From: Gandjariella thermophila
GTDB lineage: Bacteria; Actinomycetota; Actinomycetes; Mycobacteriales; Pseudonocardiaceae
Assembly: GCF_005405885.1 (NCBI RefSeq)
Contig: NZ_BJFL01000031.1
Span: 1 to 60,360 of the forward strand
Direction: 5' to 3'
Length of the DNA: 60,360 nucleotides
This document shows, piece by piece, positions 6,938-14,957 of the stretch. The position numbers and the translations under genes are program-made. Below the pieces are notes generated by a model, which ran no database searches, was not told where the DNA came from, and saw only the letters and a program-made list of their open reading frames with translations. Every line of letters begins with the position of its first letter. Position 1 is the first letter of the stretch.

Positions 6938-8359
6938 TCATTCCGTTCGGCCTCGGGTGCGACGCCACCAGGCGCGGAACGACTCCGGTGCCGGCGTGGG
7001 CACGTCCCTGCTCTCCGCCCACCCGGTCAGCGGCCAGCGCAGCCGGCCAACCAGCCGCCGGGCGCGCGCGGCGGCGCGCTGCGCCATGCCCAGGCGGCGC
7101 GGACCGCCGAGGGTCCACGCGGCCGCCGCCATCGCGGCCCGCTCGGCGGTGGGCAGCACGCGGCGGCGCTTCGCGTCCACCGCCTTCGCCCGCAGGTGCA
7201 CCAGCACCTCGGGAATGTCGATGGCCACCGGGCAGACCTCGTAGCAGGCGCCGCACAGCGTGGACGCGTACGGCAGGCTCGCCTCCAGCGGCCCGGCCGT
7301 CCCGCGCAGCTGCGGGGTGAGGATCGCGCCGATCGGCCCCGGATACACCGAGCCGTACGCGTGCCCACCGACCCGCTCGTACACGGGGCACACGTTCAGG
7401 CACGCCGAGCAGCGGATGCAGCGCAGTGCCTGCCGGCCGACCCGGTCGGCCAGCACCCCGGTGCGGCCGTTGTCGACCAGCACCACGTGCAACGCCTGCG
7501 GCCCGTCGCCGGGGTGCACCCCGGTCCATGTCGAGGTGTAGGGGTTCATCCGCTCGGCGGTGGAGGAGCGGGGCAGCAGTTGGAGGAAGACCTCCAGGTC
7601 GGCCCAGGTGGGGACGAGCTTCTCGATGCCGACCACGGAGATCAGCGTGTCCGGCATGGTCAGGCACATCCGGCCGTTGCCCTCGGACTCCAGCACCACC
7701 AGGGTGCCGGTCTCGGCGACCGCGAAGTTCACCCCGGACACCGCGACCCTGGCGGCGAGAAACTTCCGCCGCAGGTGCCGCCGGGCGGCCTCGGCCAGCG
7801 CCGTGGCGTCGTCGGAGAGATCCGCGGGCACGTCCGCCATCGCCCGCCGGAAGATCTCCCGGATCTCCGCGCGGTTGCGGTGGATCGCCGGGACCAGGAT
7901 GTGCGACGGCCGGTCCCGGTCGAGCTGCACGATCAGTTCGGCGAGGTCGGTCTCCCAGGCCATGATCCCGGCCTCGGCGAGCGCGTCGTTCAGGCCGATC
8001 TCCTGGGTGGCCATGGACTTGACCTTGACCACCTCGGTTTCGCCGGTTTCCCGCACCAGGTCGGTGATGATCCGGTTCGCCTCGGCGGCGTCCCGGGCCC
8101 AGTGCACCGTGCCGCCCGCCGCGGTGATCGCCTCCTCCAACTGGACGAGGTAGCGGTCGAGGTGACGGAGGGTGTGGTCCTTGATCGCGGCGCCGGCGGC
8201 GCGCAGCTCGGCCCAGTCGTCCAACTCGGCGACGACCTCGGCGCGCCGACCCCGGATGGTGCCGGTGGCGTGCTCAAGGTTGCGCCGCAACTGGGTGTCG
8301 GCCACCGCCGCCCGCGCCGCGCGCGGAAACGCGGGCATGCCCAGGTACGTTCCGCTCAC
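6938..8359 (-). CDS. lutB: Lactate utilization iron-sulphur protein LutB
   Basis: A 473-residue LutB/LldF protein: an N-terminal LUD domain at about 60-290 (VKVKSMATQEIG, NFAVAETGTLVV) and a C-terminal ferredoxin-like part with two 4Fe-4S motifs, CIRCSACLNVCP near 316 and CGACYEVCP near 368, followed by a helical tail. It works with LutA and LutC to pass electrons from L-lactate oxidation. The GTG at 8359 overlaps the lutA stop (GTGA), which means translational coupling and matches the family N-terminus (TYLGMPAFP). The frame is open far upstream, but that part is antiparallel shadow of lutA and lctP in another frame. Confidence 0.95.
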   Translation of the reverse strand: MSGTYLGMPAFPRAARAAVADTQLRRNLEHATGTIRGRRAEVVAELDDWAELRAAGAAIKDHTLRHLDRYLVQLEEAITAAGGTVHWARDAAEANRIITDLVRETGETEVVKVKSMATQEIGLNDALAEAGIMAWETDLAELIVQLDRDRPSHILVPAIHRNRAEIREIFRRAMADVPADLSDDATALAEAARRHLRRKFLAARVAVSGVNFAVAETGTLVVLESEGNGRMCLTMPDTLISVVGIEKLVPTWADLEVFLQLLPRSSTAERMNPYTSTWTGVHPGDGPQALHVVLVDNGRTGVLADRVGRQALRCIRCSACLNVCPVYERVGGHAYGSVYPGPIGAILTPQLRGTAGPLEASLPYASTLCGACYEVCPVAIDIPEVLVHLRAKAVDAKRRRVLPTAERAAMAAAAWTLGGPRRLGMAQRAAARARRLVGRLRWPLTGWAESRDVPTPAPESFRAWWRRTRGRTE

Positions 8360-9156
8360 ACGTGCTCCGTCCTTCGTGCCCCGGGGGCGCGGTGGTGAGG
8401 TCGGGCGGGGCTCATGGCTTTCTCCTCCGCGGCCAGGATCTCCGCCAGGTGCATCACCCGGGTGCCGGCACGCAGCCGGGACAGCAGCCCGCCGAGGTGC
8501 ATCAGGCAGGAGTTGTCCGCCGCGCACAGCACCTCGGCGCGGGTGGACAGCACGTGCCGCAGCTTGTCGGTGCCCATGGCGACCGAGACGTCCGGGTTCT
8601 TCATCGCGAACGTGCCGCCGAAGCCGCAGCATTCGTCCGCGTGCGGCAGGTCGACGAGCTCGATGCCGCGCACCTCGCGCAGCAGCCGCAGCGGCCGGTC
8701 GCCCAGCCGCAGCGCACGCAGCGAGTGGCAGGTCGGGTGGTAGGTCACCCGGTGCGGGAAGGCGGCGCCCACATCCGTCACGCCGAGCACGTCCACCAGG
8801 AACTCGGTCAGCTCGTACACCCGCGGCGCGATGTCGGCGACCTCGGTGGCCAGCCGGTCGTCCCCGGCGGACTCGGCGACCCGGGCGTGGTGGTCGCGCA
8901 CCGTCCCGGCACACGACGCCGACGGGGTGACGATCGCGTCCAGGTCGGCGAAGGCGCGGGCGAACCGGCGTACCAGCGGGATGGCCTCCCGCTGGTAGCC
9001 GGTGTTCAGGTGCATCTGCCCGCAGCAGGTCTGCTCCGCCGGGAAGACCACGGTGTGCCCGAGCCGCTCCAGCAGCGCGGTTACCGCCTTGCCGGTCCGC
9101 GGGAACAGGGTGTCGTTGAAACAGGTGATGAACAGGCCGATGCGCATCACAGACAT
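8356..9156 (-). CDS. lutA: Lactate utilization (Fe-S)-binding protein LutA
   Basis: A 266-residue protein with two copies of the CCG domain that binds iron-sulphur clusters in LutA, GlpC and heterodisulphide reductase subunits: TCCGQMHLNTGY near residue 44 and ECCGFGGTFAMKNP near 180. The N-terminus RIGLFITCFNDTLFP is typical of LldE/LutA. It is the first of the three Lut subunits here, starting 3 bp after the lctP stop and overlapping lutB by 4 bp. Two close ATG codons (9156 and 9147) could both serve; the second lies directly before RIGLF. Confidence 0.94.
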   Translation of the reverse strand: MSVMRIGLFITCFNDTLFPRTGKAVTALLERLGHTVVFPAEQTCCGQMHLNTGYQREAIPLVRRFARAFADLDAIVTPSASCAGTVRDHHARVAESAGDDRLATEVADIAPRVYELTEFLVDVLGVTDVGAAFPHRVTYHPTCHSLRALRLGDRPLRLLREVRGIELVDLPHADECCGFGGTFAMKNPDVSVAMGTDKLRHVLSTRAEVLCAADNSCLMHLGGLLSRLRAGTRVMHLAEILAAEEKAMSPARPHHRAPGARRTEHV

Positions 9157-9159
9157 TCC

Positions 9160-10788
9160 TCAGGGCAACATCCAGTCGAGGACGGGCAAGGACTGCAGGG
9201 CGACGAGCAGGCACAGCGCGAGCACCAGCGGCACGCTGTAACGGATGGCGGCGCGGAACAGCCGGCCCTCCTCGCCTTCCTTGTTGACCGCGACCGCCGC
9301 GATCGCCAGGTTCTGCGGCGAGATCATCTTGCCGAGCACGCCGCCGGAGCTGTTCGCCGCGACCAGCAGCGTGGGGTTGATGCCGGCCTTGGCGCCCGCG
9401 GCCACCTGCAGCGAGGCGAACAGCGCGTTGGATGAGGTGTCCGAACCGGTGACCGCGGTGCCGAACCAGCCGAGCAGCGGGGAGAGGAAGGCCAACAGGC
9501 CGCCGGTACCGGCCACAAAGGTGCCGATCGTGGTGGTCTCCCCGGACAGGTTCATCACGTAGGCCAGGGCGAGCACGGTGGCCACGGTGAGAATCGCCAT
9601 CCGCAGCTTGCGCACGGTCAGCCACCACTCGTGCAGGGAGGTGCGCCATCCCACCCGCAGGACCACGGTCGCGACCAGGCCGGAGATCACCAGCAGGGTG
9701 CCAGGCGTGGCCAGCCAGTTGAACGTGAACGTGGCCGCGCTGACCGGCTTGCCCGCGCTGCTGACCACGTGCAGTCCCGGCCAGGTGAACTTCTTGGTGA
9801 CCGCGTCCAGGGCGTGTGCCACCGCCGGCACCTGGGCGGTGGCGAACACCGCGACGATGATCAGGTACGGGGAAATGGCGGTGAGCACCCGACCGGGGGA
9901 CACCCGGGTGCTCACCGCCGCGCCCGGACCGCCGCCGGCTGCCTCGACCAGCACCGAGGAGCGCGCTTCCTCGGTGCCGCGGGGCTGCCAGGCGCGCAGC
10001 AGCGCGGCGACGGCGAGCAGGCTTACCAGGGCCGCCACGATGTCGGTCAGTTCGATGGACAGGAAGTTGGAGCAGGCGAACTGCGCCAGCGCGAAGGTGA
10101 TCCCGCACACCGCGGCGGCCGGCCAGGTCTGCCGCAGGCCACGCCGCCCGTCCACCAGGGCGACCAGCAGGAACGGCACGACCAGCGCGAGGATCGGGGT
10201 TTGCCGGCCGACCATCGCGCCGATCGTGTCGGCCGGAATACCGGTGAGCTTGCCCGCGGTGATGATCGGCACGGCGATCGCCCCAAACGCCACCGGGGCG
10301 GTGTTGGCAAGCAGCGCCGCCCCCGCGGTGCGCAGCGGGGAGAGGCCGAGCGCGGTGAGCATCGACGCCGTGATCGCCACCGGCGCGCCGAACCCGGCCA
10401 GTGCCTCCAGCAGCGCGCCGAAGCAGAACGCGATGACCAGTACCTGCACCCGCGGGTCGGTGGAGACCAGGCCGAACGCTCGTCTCAGGTCGTGGAAGTG
10501 ACCACGGGGGAAGGTGAGTTGGTGGATCCAGATCGCGTTGATCACGATCCACATGATCGGGAAGACACCGAACGCGGCGCCCTCCACCGCGGCGAGCGCG
10601 GCCTGGTCGTACGGCATCCGGTAGACGAGGGCGGCCACCACCAGCGCCACGGCCAGCCCGGCCAGCCCCGCGACATGCGCACGGGTCCGGAACAGGCCGA
10701 GCAGCACGAAGATGGTCAGCAGCGGCACGGCGGCGACCAGGGCGGACAGCCCGAGCGCGCCGAGGGGGTCGAGCACCTGCCGGTACAT
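9160..10788 (-). CDS. lctP: L-lactate permease
   Basis: A 542-residue LctP/LldP-type transporter with about a dozen hydrophobic segments. Family motifs include FGVFPIMWIVINAIWI, FCFGALLEALAGFGAPVAI and a C-terminal FGTAVTGSDTSSNALF that lies in the substrate pathway. It imports lactate with protons and feeds the LutABC system encoded directly downstream. The ATG at 10788 is preferred over the GTG at 10800 because GGGAG lies 7 nt before it. It is the first gene of the operon, and its promoter region carries the FadR/LldR-type operator at 10824-10834. Confidence 0.95.
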   Translation of the reverse strand: MYRQVLDPLGALGLSALVAAVPLLTIFVLLGLFRTRAHVAGLAGLAVALVVAALVYRMPYDQAALAAVEGAAFGVFPIMWIVINAIWIHQLTFPRGHFHDLRRAFGLVSTDPRVQVLVIAFCFGALLEALAGFGAPVAITASMLTALGLSPLRTAGAALLANTAPVAFGAIAVPIITAGKLTGIPADTIGAMVGRQTPILALVVPFLLVALVDGRRGLRQTWPAAAVCGITFALAQFACSNFLSIELTDIVAALVSLLAVAALLRAWQPRGTEEARSSVLVEAAGGGPGAAVSTRVSPGRVLTAISPYLIIVAVFATAQVPAVAHALDAVTKKFTWPGLHVVSSAGKPVSAATFTFNWLATPGTLLVISGLVATVVLRVGWRTSLHEWWLTVRKLRMAILTVATVLALAYVMNLSGETTTIGTFVAGTGGLLAFLSPLLGWFGTAVTGSDTSSNALFASLQVAAGAKAGINPTLLVAANSSGGVLGKMISPQNLAIAAVAVNKEGEEGRLFRAAIRYSVPLVLALCLLVALQSLPVLDWMLP

Positions 10789-10823
10789 GTGTTCTCCCAC
10801 GACGGTGTGGATGACAGGAGATG

Positions 10824-10834
10824 TGGTCAGACCA
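10824..10834. promoter_or_regulatory. FadR/LldR-type operator in the lctP-lldR intergenic region
   Basis: TGGTCAGACCA is a perfect odd-length palindrome and fits the TGGTnnnACCA core bound by FadR-subfamily GntR regulators such as LldR. It lies just downstream of TATACC (minus strand, 10846-10841), a plausible lctP -10 box, so bound repressor would cover the lctP start site. The divergent regulator gene starts at 10933, so the site could also mediate autoregulation. Confidence 0.8.
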
Positions 10835-10932
10835 AACTTTGGTATATCTGACGGTAAGGTCCGGCTGCGTGCATGGCAAGATGTGGGGGAGCAGATTTTT
10901 TGCGTCCGCCTGATCGAATCGAGGTGCCCGCG

Positions 10933-11673
10933 ATGACGACCGAATGGGAGCCGGTGCAGCGGGCCAAGACGTACGAGCTGGTGCTGGACAAGATCGAAGA
11001 GCAGATCCTGACCGGCCGGCTGCGGGTGGGCGATCGGCTCCCACCGGAGCGGCAGCTCGCGGCGGCGCTCGGGGTCAGCCGGCCCGCGCTGCGCGAGGCG
11101 CTGCGCATTCTGGAGGCCCAGGGCGCGCTGGTCGCCCAGGTGGGCCGCGGCCCGGATGCCGGGGCCACGATCGCCGCGCAGCCCGCCGACGCGCTCGGCC
11201 GGCTGCTCCGGCTACACCTCGCACTCAGTCACTACGACCTGGGCGAGGTCGTCGACGCGCGCGTGATGTTCGAGCGCGCCAGCGTCACCGCAGCCGCAGT
11301 GGGCGGCTCACCGGAGCGACTGCAGCGAGCCGAGAAGATCCTCGACGAGATGGAGACTCCTGGCCTGCCCCGTGAGGAGTTCAACGACCTGGACACCCGC
11401 TACCACGTGGAGCTGGCGCTCGCCTCGGGAAACCAGCTGGTCGGCACCATGACCGCGGCGCTGCGCGAGTCCGTGCGGCACCTGATCCTCCATGCGTTCG
11501 CCCAGCTCACCGACTGGGAGGGGACCGCGGGGATGCTGCGCGCGCAGCACCGGGCGATCCTGCGCGCGGTGCGAAGCGGCCGGCCCGAGGAGGCCGCCGT
11601 CGCGGTGGAGGCGCACATTCGCGGCTTCCTCGGCAAGCTCGCTGAACAGCGCACGGCCATCACGGAGCGTTAA
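10933..11673 (+). CDS. lldR: FadR/LldR-family GntR transcriptional regulator of lactate use
   Basis: A 246-residue repressor with an N-terminal winged helix (DRLPPERQLAAALGVSRPAL at about 36-55, then REALRILEAQG) and a C-terminal all-helical FCD domain from about 95. The FCD metal-site positions are visible as Asp in VVDARVMFE, His in TRYHVELA and His in VEAHIRGF. Members of this subgroup (LldR) bind lactate and repress lactate genes. The ATG at 10933 with GAGGTG upstream is used; a longer start at 10873 would overlap the control region. Divergence from lctP-lutABC and the operator between them support the assignment. Confidence 0.88.
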   Translation: MTTEWEPVQRAKTYELVLDKIEEQILTGRLRVGDRLPPERQLAAALGVSRPALREALRILEAQGALVAQVGRGPDAGATIAAQPADALGRLLRLHLALSHYDLGEVVDARVMFERASVTAAAVGGSPERLQRAEKILDEMETPGLPREEFNDLDTRYHVELALASGNQLVGTMTAALRESVRHLILHAFAQLTDWEGTAGMLRAQHRAILRAVRSGRPEEAAVAVEAHIRGFLGKLAEQRTAITER

Positions 11674-11729
11674 CGGTCCGGTCCGGATCGTGCCCGCACC
11701 GGCGGGCCGGACGGGGGCCGGGCCGCGGC

Positions 11730-12383
11730 TCAGCCCAGTGCGGCGCGGATCTCCTGCTCGACGTCGGTGGCCGCGACGAACAGCAGCTCGTCGCCGGCCT
11801 CCAGCGGGTCGTCCGGCTGCGGCACGATCACCCGGCCACCGCGCAGGATGGTCACCAGCGCGGCGTCCCGGGGCAGCTTCAGGTCGCGTACCGGCTGACC
11901 GGCCAGCGGGGTGCCCTCGGGCAGGGTCAGCTCCACCAGATTGGCCTGACCCTGCCGCAGGGTGAGCAGCCGCACCAGGTCGCCGACGCTGACCGCCTCC
12001 TCCACCATGGCCGCGAGAATGCGCGGGGTGGACACCGCGACGTCCACCCCCCACGCCTCGGTGAACAGCCACTCGTTCGCCGGGTCGTTGACCCTGGCCA
12101 CCACGCGGCGCACCGCGAACTCGGTCTTGGCCAGCAGCGAGACCACCAGGTTGACCTTGTCGTCACCGGTCGCGGCGATGACCACGTCGCAGAGCTGCAT
12201 GCCGGCGTCCTCCAGCGAGGACAGCTCGCAGGCGTCGGCCAGCACCCATTCCGCCTGCTCCACGATGTGCGGCTCGAACTGGGTGCGGTCCCGCTCGATG
12301 AGCATGACCTGGTGGCCGCCGGCGATGAGTTCCGCCGCGATGGAACGGCCGACGGCGCCGGCCCCAGCGATCGCGATCCGCAT
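11730..12383 (-). CDS. TrkA-type K+ uptake regulatory protein (CeoC/TrkB type)
   Basis: A 217-residue RCK protein: TrkA_N Rossmann domain with GAGAVG at 7-12 and acidic residue LIER at the end of strand 2 (NAD(H) binding), and a TrkA_C domain from about 140 (VELTLPEGTPLAGQ, GDELLFVAATD). It gates a Trk or similar potassium channel in response to nucleotide. Its ATG abuts the stop of the upstream trkA copy with no gap, so the two RCK proteins are made as a pair and may form a mixed ring, as suggested for mycobacterial CeoB/CeoC. No Trk membrane subunit is encoded in this window. Confidence 0.9.
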   Translation of the reverse strand: MRIAIAGAGAVGRSIAAELIAGGHQVMLIERDRTQFEPHIVEQAEWVLADACELSSLEDAGMQLCDVVIAATGDDKVNLVVSLLAKTEFAVRRVVARVNDPANEWLFTEAWGVDVAVSTPRILAAMVEEAVSVGDLVRLLTLRQGQANLVELTLPEGTPLAGQPVRDLKLPRDAALVTILRGGRVIVPQPDDPLEAGDELLFVAATDVEQEIRAALG

Positions 12384-13049
12384 CTAGTGCCCCTCCTCGG
12401 GTGGCTGCCCCGCGGCCACGGTGACGTCGGTGACGGTGCCGGACAGCGCGGCGACGTAGACCACGTCGTCGGCCTGCACCACGGTGTCCGCCTCGGGCAG
12501 CACCCCGGTGCCGAACCGCATGATGAACGCGACCCGGCAGTTGGCGTTCTCCTCCAGCTCGCGGACGGTGTGGCCGACCCATCCCTCGTGCACCGGCAAC
12601 TGCAGCACGGCCACCGACCCGGACGGCTCCCGCCACGCGGTGGCCACGCCCTCCGGGAGCAGCATGCGCAGGAACCGGTCCGTGGTCCAGGGCACCGTGG
12701 CCACCGTGGGGATGCCCAGCCGCTCGTACACGGCGGCGCGCTTGGCGTCGTAGATGCGCGCCACGACGTGCTTTACGCCGAAGGTCTCCCTGGCGACTCT
12801 GGCGGAGATGATGTTGGAGTTGTCGCCGCTGGACACCGCGGCGAACGCGCCGGCCCGCTCGATGCCGGCCTCGGCCAACACCTGCCGGTCGAACCCGTTG
12901 CCCACCACCTGCTGGCCGTGGAAGTCGCTGCCCAGCCGGCGGAAGGCCTGCTGGTCCTTGTCGATCACGGCGACCTGGTGGTTGAGCCGCTCCAGGGCGT
13001 TGGCCAGGGATGCACCCACCCGGCCGCAGCCCATGATCACCACGTGCAC
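12384..13049 (-). CDS. TrkA-type K+ uptake regulatory protein (CeoB/TrkA type)
   Basis: A 221-residue RCK protein, first of the pair. Residues 3-12 give the nucleotide fold VVIMGCGRVG, and AVIDKD ends strand 2. A long central region with VVARIYDAKRAAVYERLGIPTVATVPWTTDR is typical of the TrkA type, and the TrkA_C domain follows from about 135. The GTG at 13049 is preferred because GGAGGG lies about 9 nt upstream and the reading frame beyond it carries no conserved sequence. It corresponds to Rv2691. Together with the downstream RCK gene and the KimA-like permease at 21042 it suggests that potassium balance is handled from this chromosomal region. Confidence 0.9.
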   Translation of the reverse strand: MHVVIMGCGRVGASLANALERLNHQVAVIDKDQQAFRRLGSDFHGQQVVGNGFDRQVLAEAGIERAGAFAAVSSGDNSNIISARVARETFGVKHVVARIYDAKRAAVYERLGIPTVATVPWTTDRFLRMLLPEGVATAWREPSGSVAVLQLPVHEGWVGHTVRELEENANCRVAFIMRFGTGVLPEADTVVQADDVVYVAALSGTVTDVTVAAGQPPEEGH

Positions 13050-13243
13050 GACGTGCCCTCCTCGCTGATGCGGGCAGCACGGTACCTGAGTACCCGCTTC
13101 CCCGGTGAGTGCCGTCAGTGGCACTTCGGTGCATCACCGGGCAGCAACCTACCGGCCACTGGTCTGACCCGGTGATATGGGCGCCTACGCTGTGTCGCCA
13201 TGCCAGGGTATGTGGCCCCGATCGGGCGGCGGGTGACGCGGCG

Positions 13244-14485
13244 GTGACGGAGCACGCCGAGCCCGCGGACTGGACCGGCCGGCGCTTCGAGGTGACCGCC
13301 GGCCCGGTCGCGCACGGCGGGCACTGCGTGGCCAGGGTGTCCGGTCGGGTGGTGTTCGTCCGGCACGCGCTGCCCAGCGAGCGGGTGCTGGCGGAGGTCA
13401 CCGAGGACCACGGCGGCTCCTACTGCCGGGCGGACGCGGTGCGGGTGCTCGCCGCCGCCCCGGACCGGGTGGATCCACCGTGCCCGGTGGCCCGGCCGGG
13501 CGGCTGCGGCGGCTGCGACTGGCAGCACGCGTCCGCCGCGGCACAGCGTGAGCTCAAGGCGGTGGTGGTGGCCGAGCAGCTGCGGCGGCTGGCCGGGCTG
13601 GAGTGGCCGGTGCGGGTCGAGCCGCTGCCCGGCGGCGTGCTGGGCTGGCGCACCCGGGTGCGGCTGGTGGTGGACGGGCACGGCCGCCCGGGGTTCCGCG
13701 CGCACCGCAGCCACCGCGTCGTGCCGGTGCCCGGCGGCTGCCCGATCACCGTGCCGGGCGCGCTGGACGGCGTGCTCGCCGGTACCTGGCGGCCCGGCGC
13801 CGAACTCGAGGTGGTGCGGGACGCCGCCGGCGAGGTGCACGTCACCGAGCTGCCGCCGGCCCGGGATCGCCGGGCCAGGCCGAGGCGGGTGGCCGGCAGC
13901 GACGTGGTCACCGAGCGCGCGGCCGGCCGGGAGTGGCGGCTGGCCACCCACGGGTTCTGGCAGGTCCACCCGGCGGCCGCGGACACGCTCGCCGCGGTGG
14001 TGGGCGAGTGGGCCGCGGCGCCGGGCGGGGGAGTGGCCTGGGACCTCTACGGCGGCGTCGGGCTGTTCGCGGCGGTCCTTGCCGACCAGGTCGGTGCGGA
14101 CGGGTCGGTACTGGTCGTGGAGGCGTCCCGGCGCGCGGTCGCGGACGGCGCGGCCAACCTGGCCGACCTGCCGCAGGTCCGGTTCGCCACCGGGCCGGTG
14201 GATCGGGTGCTGGCCCGTCCCGACCTGGCCGGCGAGCGCCCGGACGTGGTGGTGCTGGATCCGCCGCGCAAGGGAGCCGGCCGGGCGGTGGTCGGCGCGA
14301 TCGCGGGGCGGGCGCCCGCACGCGTCGTCTACGTCGCCTGCGATCCAGCCGCGCTGGCCAGAGACGTCGCCCTGTTCGCTGGGCACGGCTACGCGCTCAC
14401 CGCGGTGCGCGCCTTCGACGCGTTCCCCATGACGCATCACGTGGAGTCCGTCGCGCTGCTCGCTCCGTCACCCGACGTGAACTGA
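13244..14485 (+). CDS. TrmA/RumA-type class I SAM-dependent RNA methyltransferase
   Basis: A 413-residue RNA (uracil-5-) methyltransferase family protein (Rv2689c type). An N-terminal TRAM domain lies at about 10-65; CPVARPGGCGGC near residue 80-91 resembles the iron-sulphur cysteine site of RumA; the SAM site is WDLYGGVGLFAAV near 266; motif IV is DPPRKGAG near 338; the catalytic cysteine lies in VACDPAALARD near 365. It methylates a uracil in tRNA or rRNA; the exact base cannot be told. The GTG at 13244 is the first start that leaves the TRAM domain intact; an upstream start at 13109 adds residues without family likeness. It is divergent from trkA. Confidence 0.88.
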   Translation: MTEHAEPADWTGRRFEVTAGPVAHGGHCVARVSGRVVFVRHALPSERVLAEVTEDHGGSYCRADAVRVLAAAPDRVDPPCPVARPGGCGGCDWQHASAAAQRELKAVVVAEQLRRLAGLEWPVRVEPLPGGVLGWRTRVRLVVDGHGRPGFRAHRSHRVVPVPGGCPITVPGALDGVLAGTWRPGAELEVVRDAAGEVHVTELPPARDRRARPRRVAGSDVVTERAAGREWRLATHGFWQVHPAAADTLAAVVGEWAAAPGGGVAWDLYGGVGLFAAVLADQVGADGSVLVVEASRRAVADGAANLADLPQVRFATGPVDRVLARPDLAGERPDVVVLDPPRKGAGRAVVGAIAGRAPARVVYVACDPAALARDVALFAGHGYALTAVRAFDAFPMTHHVESVALLAPSPDVN

Positions 14486-14622
14486 AGCGACGGCCGAGCC
14501 GGCGGCCGGCCGAGCCCGGCGCCCGGCCCGCGGGGGCCGAGGCCACGCGTACCGGGTCGCGGCCCGCGATCGACATGTGCTCGAGGGTCGGTTTTGTCGG
14601 TGCCGAGTGCCAGGATCGGCGC

Positions 14623-14868
14623 ATGGAACCGGTGGAGAGGTTCGACCGCGCGGCCGCCGCGGTCTCGGCCGTGGTGAGCAATCTCACCGGCGACCGGCTC
14701 GACCTGCCCAGGCGGCGGGCCGGACCGCCCGGCCCGGAGGCAACCCCCGGCCCGCCCGGCGCGTCCCCCTGGATGGCCGCGCCGTGGCAGGTGCGTGCCT
14801 CGGCCGGCTCGTGCCGGTCCTGGCCGACTCGCCCGGGTGGACCAACCTTGAACAGGCAGACGCGATAG
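14623..14868 (+). pseudogene. Remnant of a TIGR03086/MDMPI-type protein gene
   Basis: The first 30 codons read like the start of a DinB/MDMPI-fold protein (ERFDRAAAAVSAVVSNLTGD, then RLDLP), where family members continue with a TPCPEW motif. Here the frame runs into Pro/Gly/Arg-rich sequence with no family likeness and stops after 81 codons; the other frames do not restore the motif. An intact relative lies at 18035. The rest of the 14486-14957 gap holds nothing else that looks coding; the dxs promoter must lie in its last 90 bp. Confidence 0.5.
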
Positions 14869-14957
14869 ATCTCCGTAGACTGGCCGGAGTTGCCTTCCGG
14901 CCGCCCGGTCCGGAGTAACGGCGATCAGACGCCCGGTACCCATGGCGAGGTGAAGCG

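Noticed and set aside
6938-11044. A single reverse frame of 1368 codons from lctP through lutB
   Set aside because: Only the last 473 codons are LutB; the rest is the lctP and lutA region in a wrong frame, shown by the intact genes there.
14848-14881. TTGAAC and TAGACT as a dxs promoter
   Set aside because: The spacing is 22 bp, too long for a normal -35/-10 pair.
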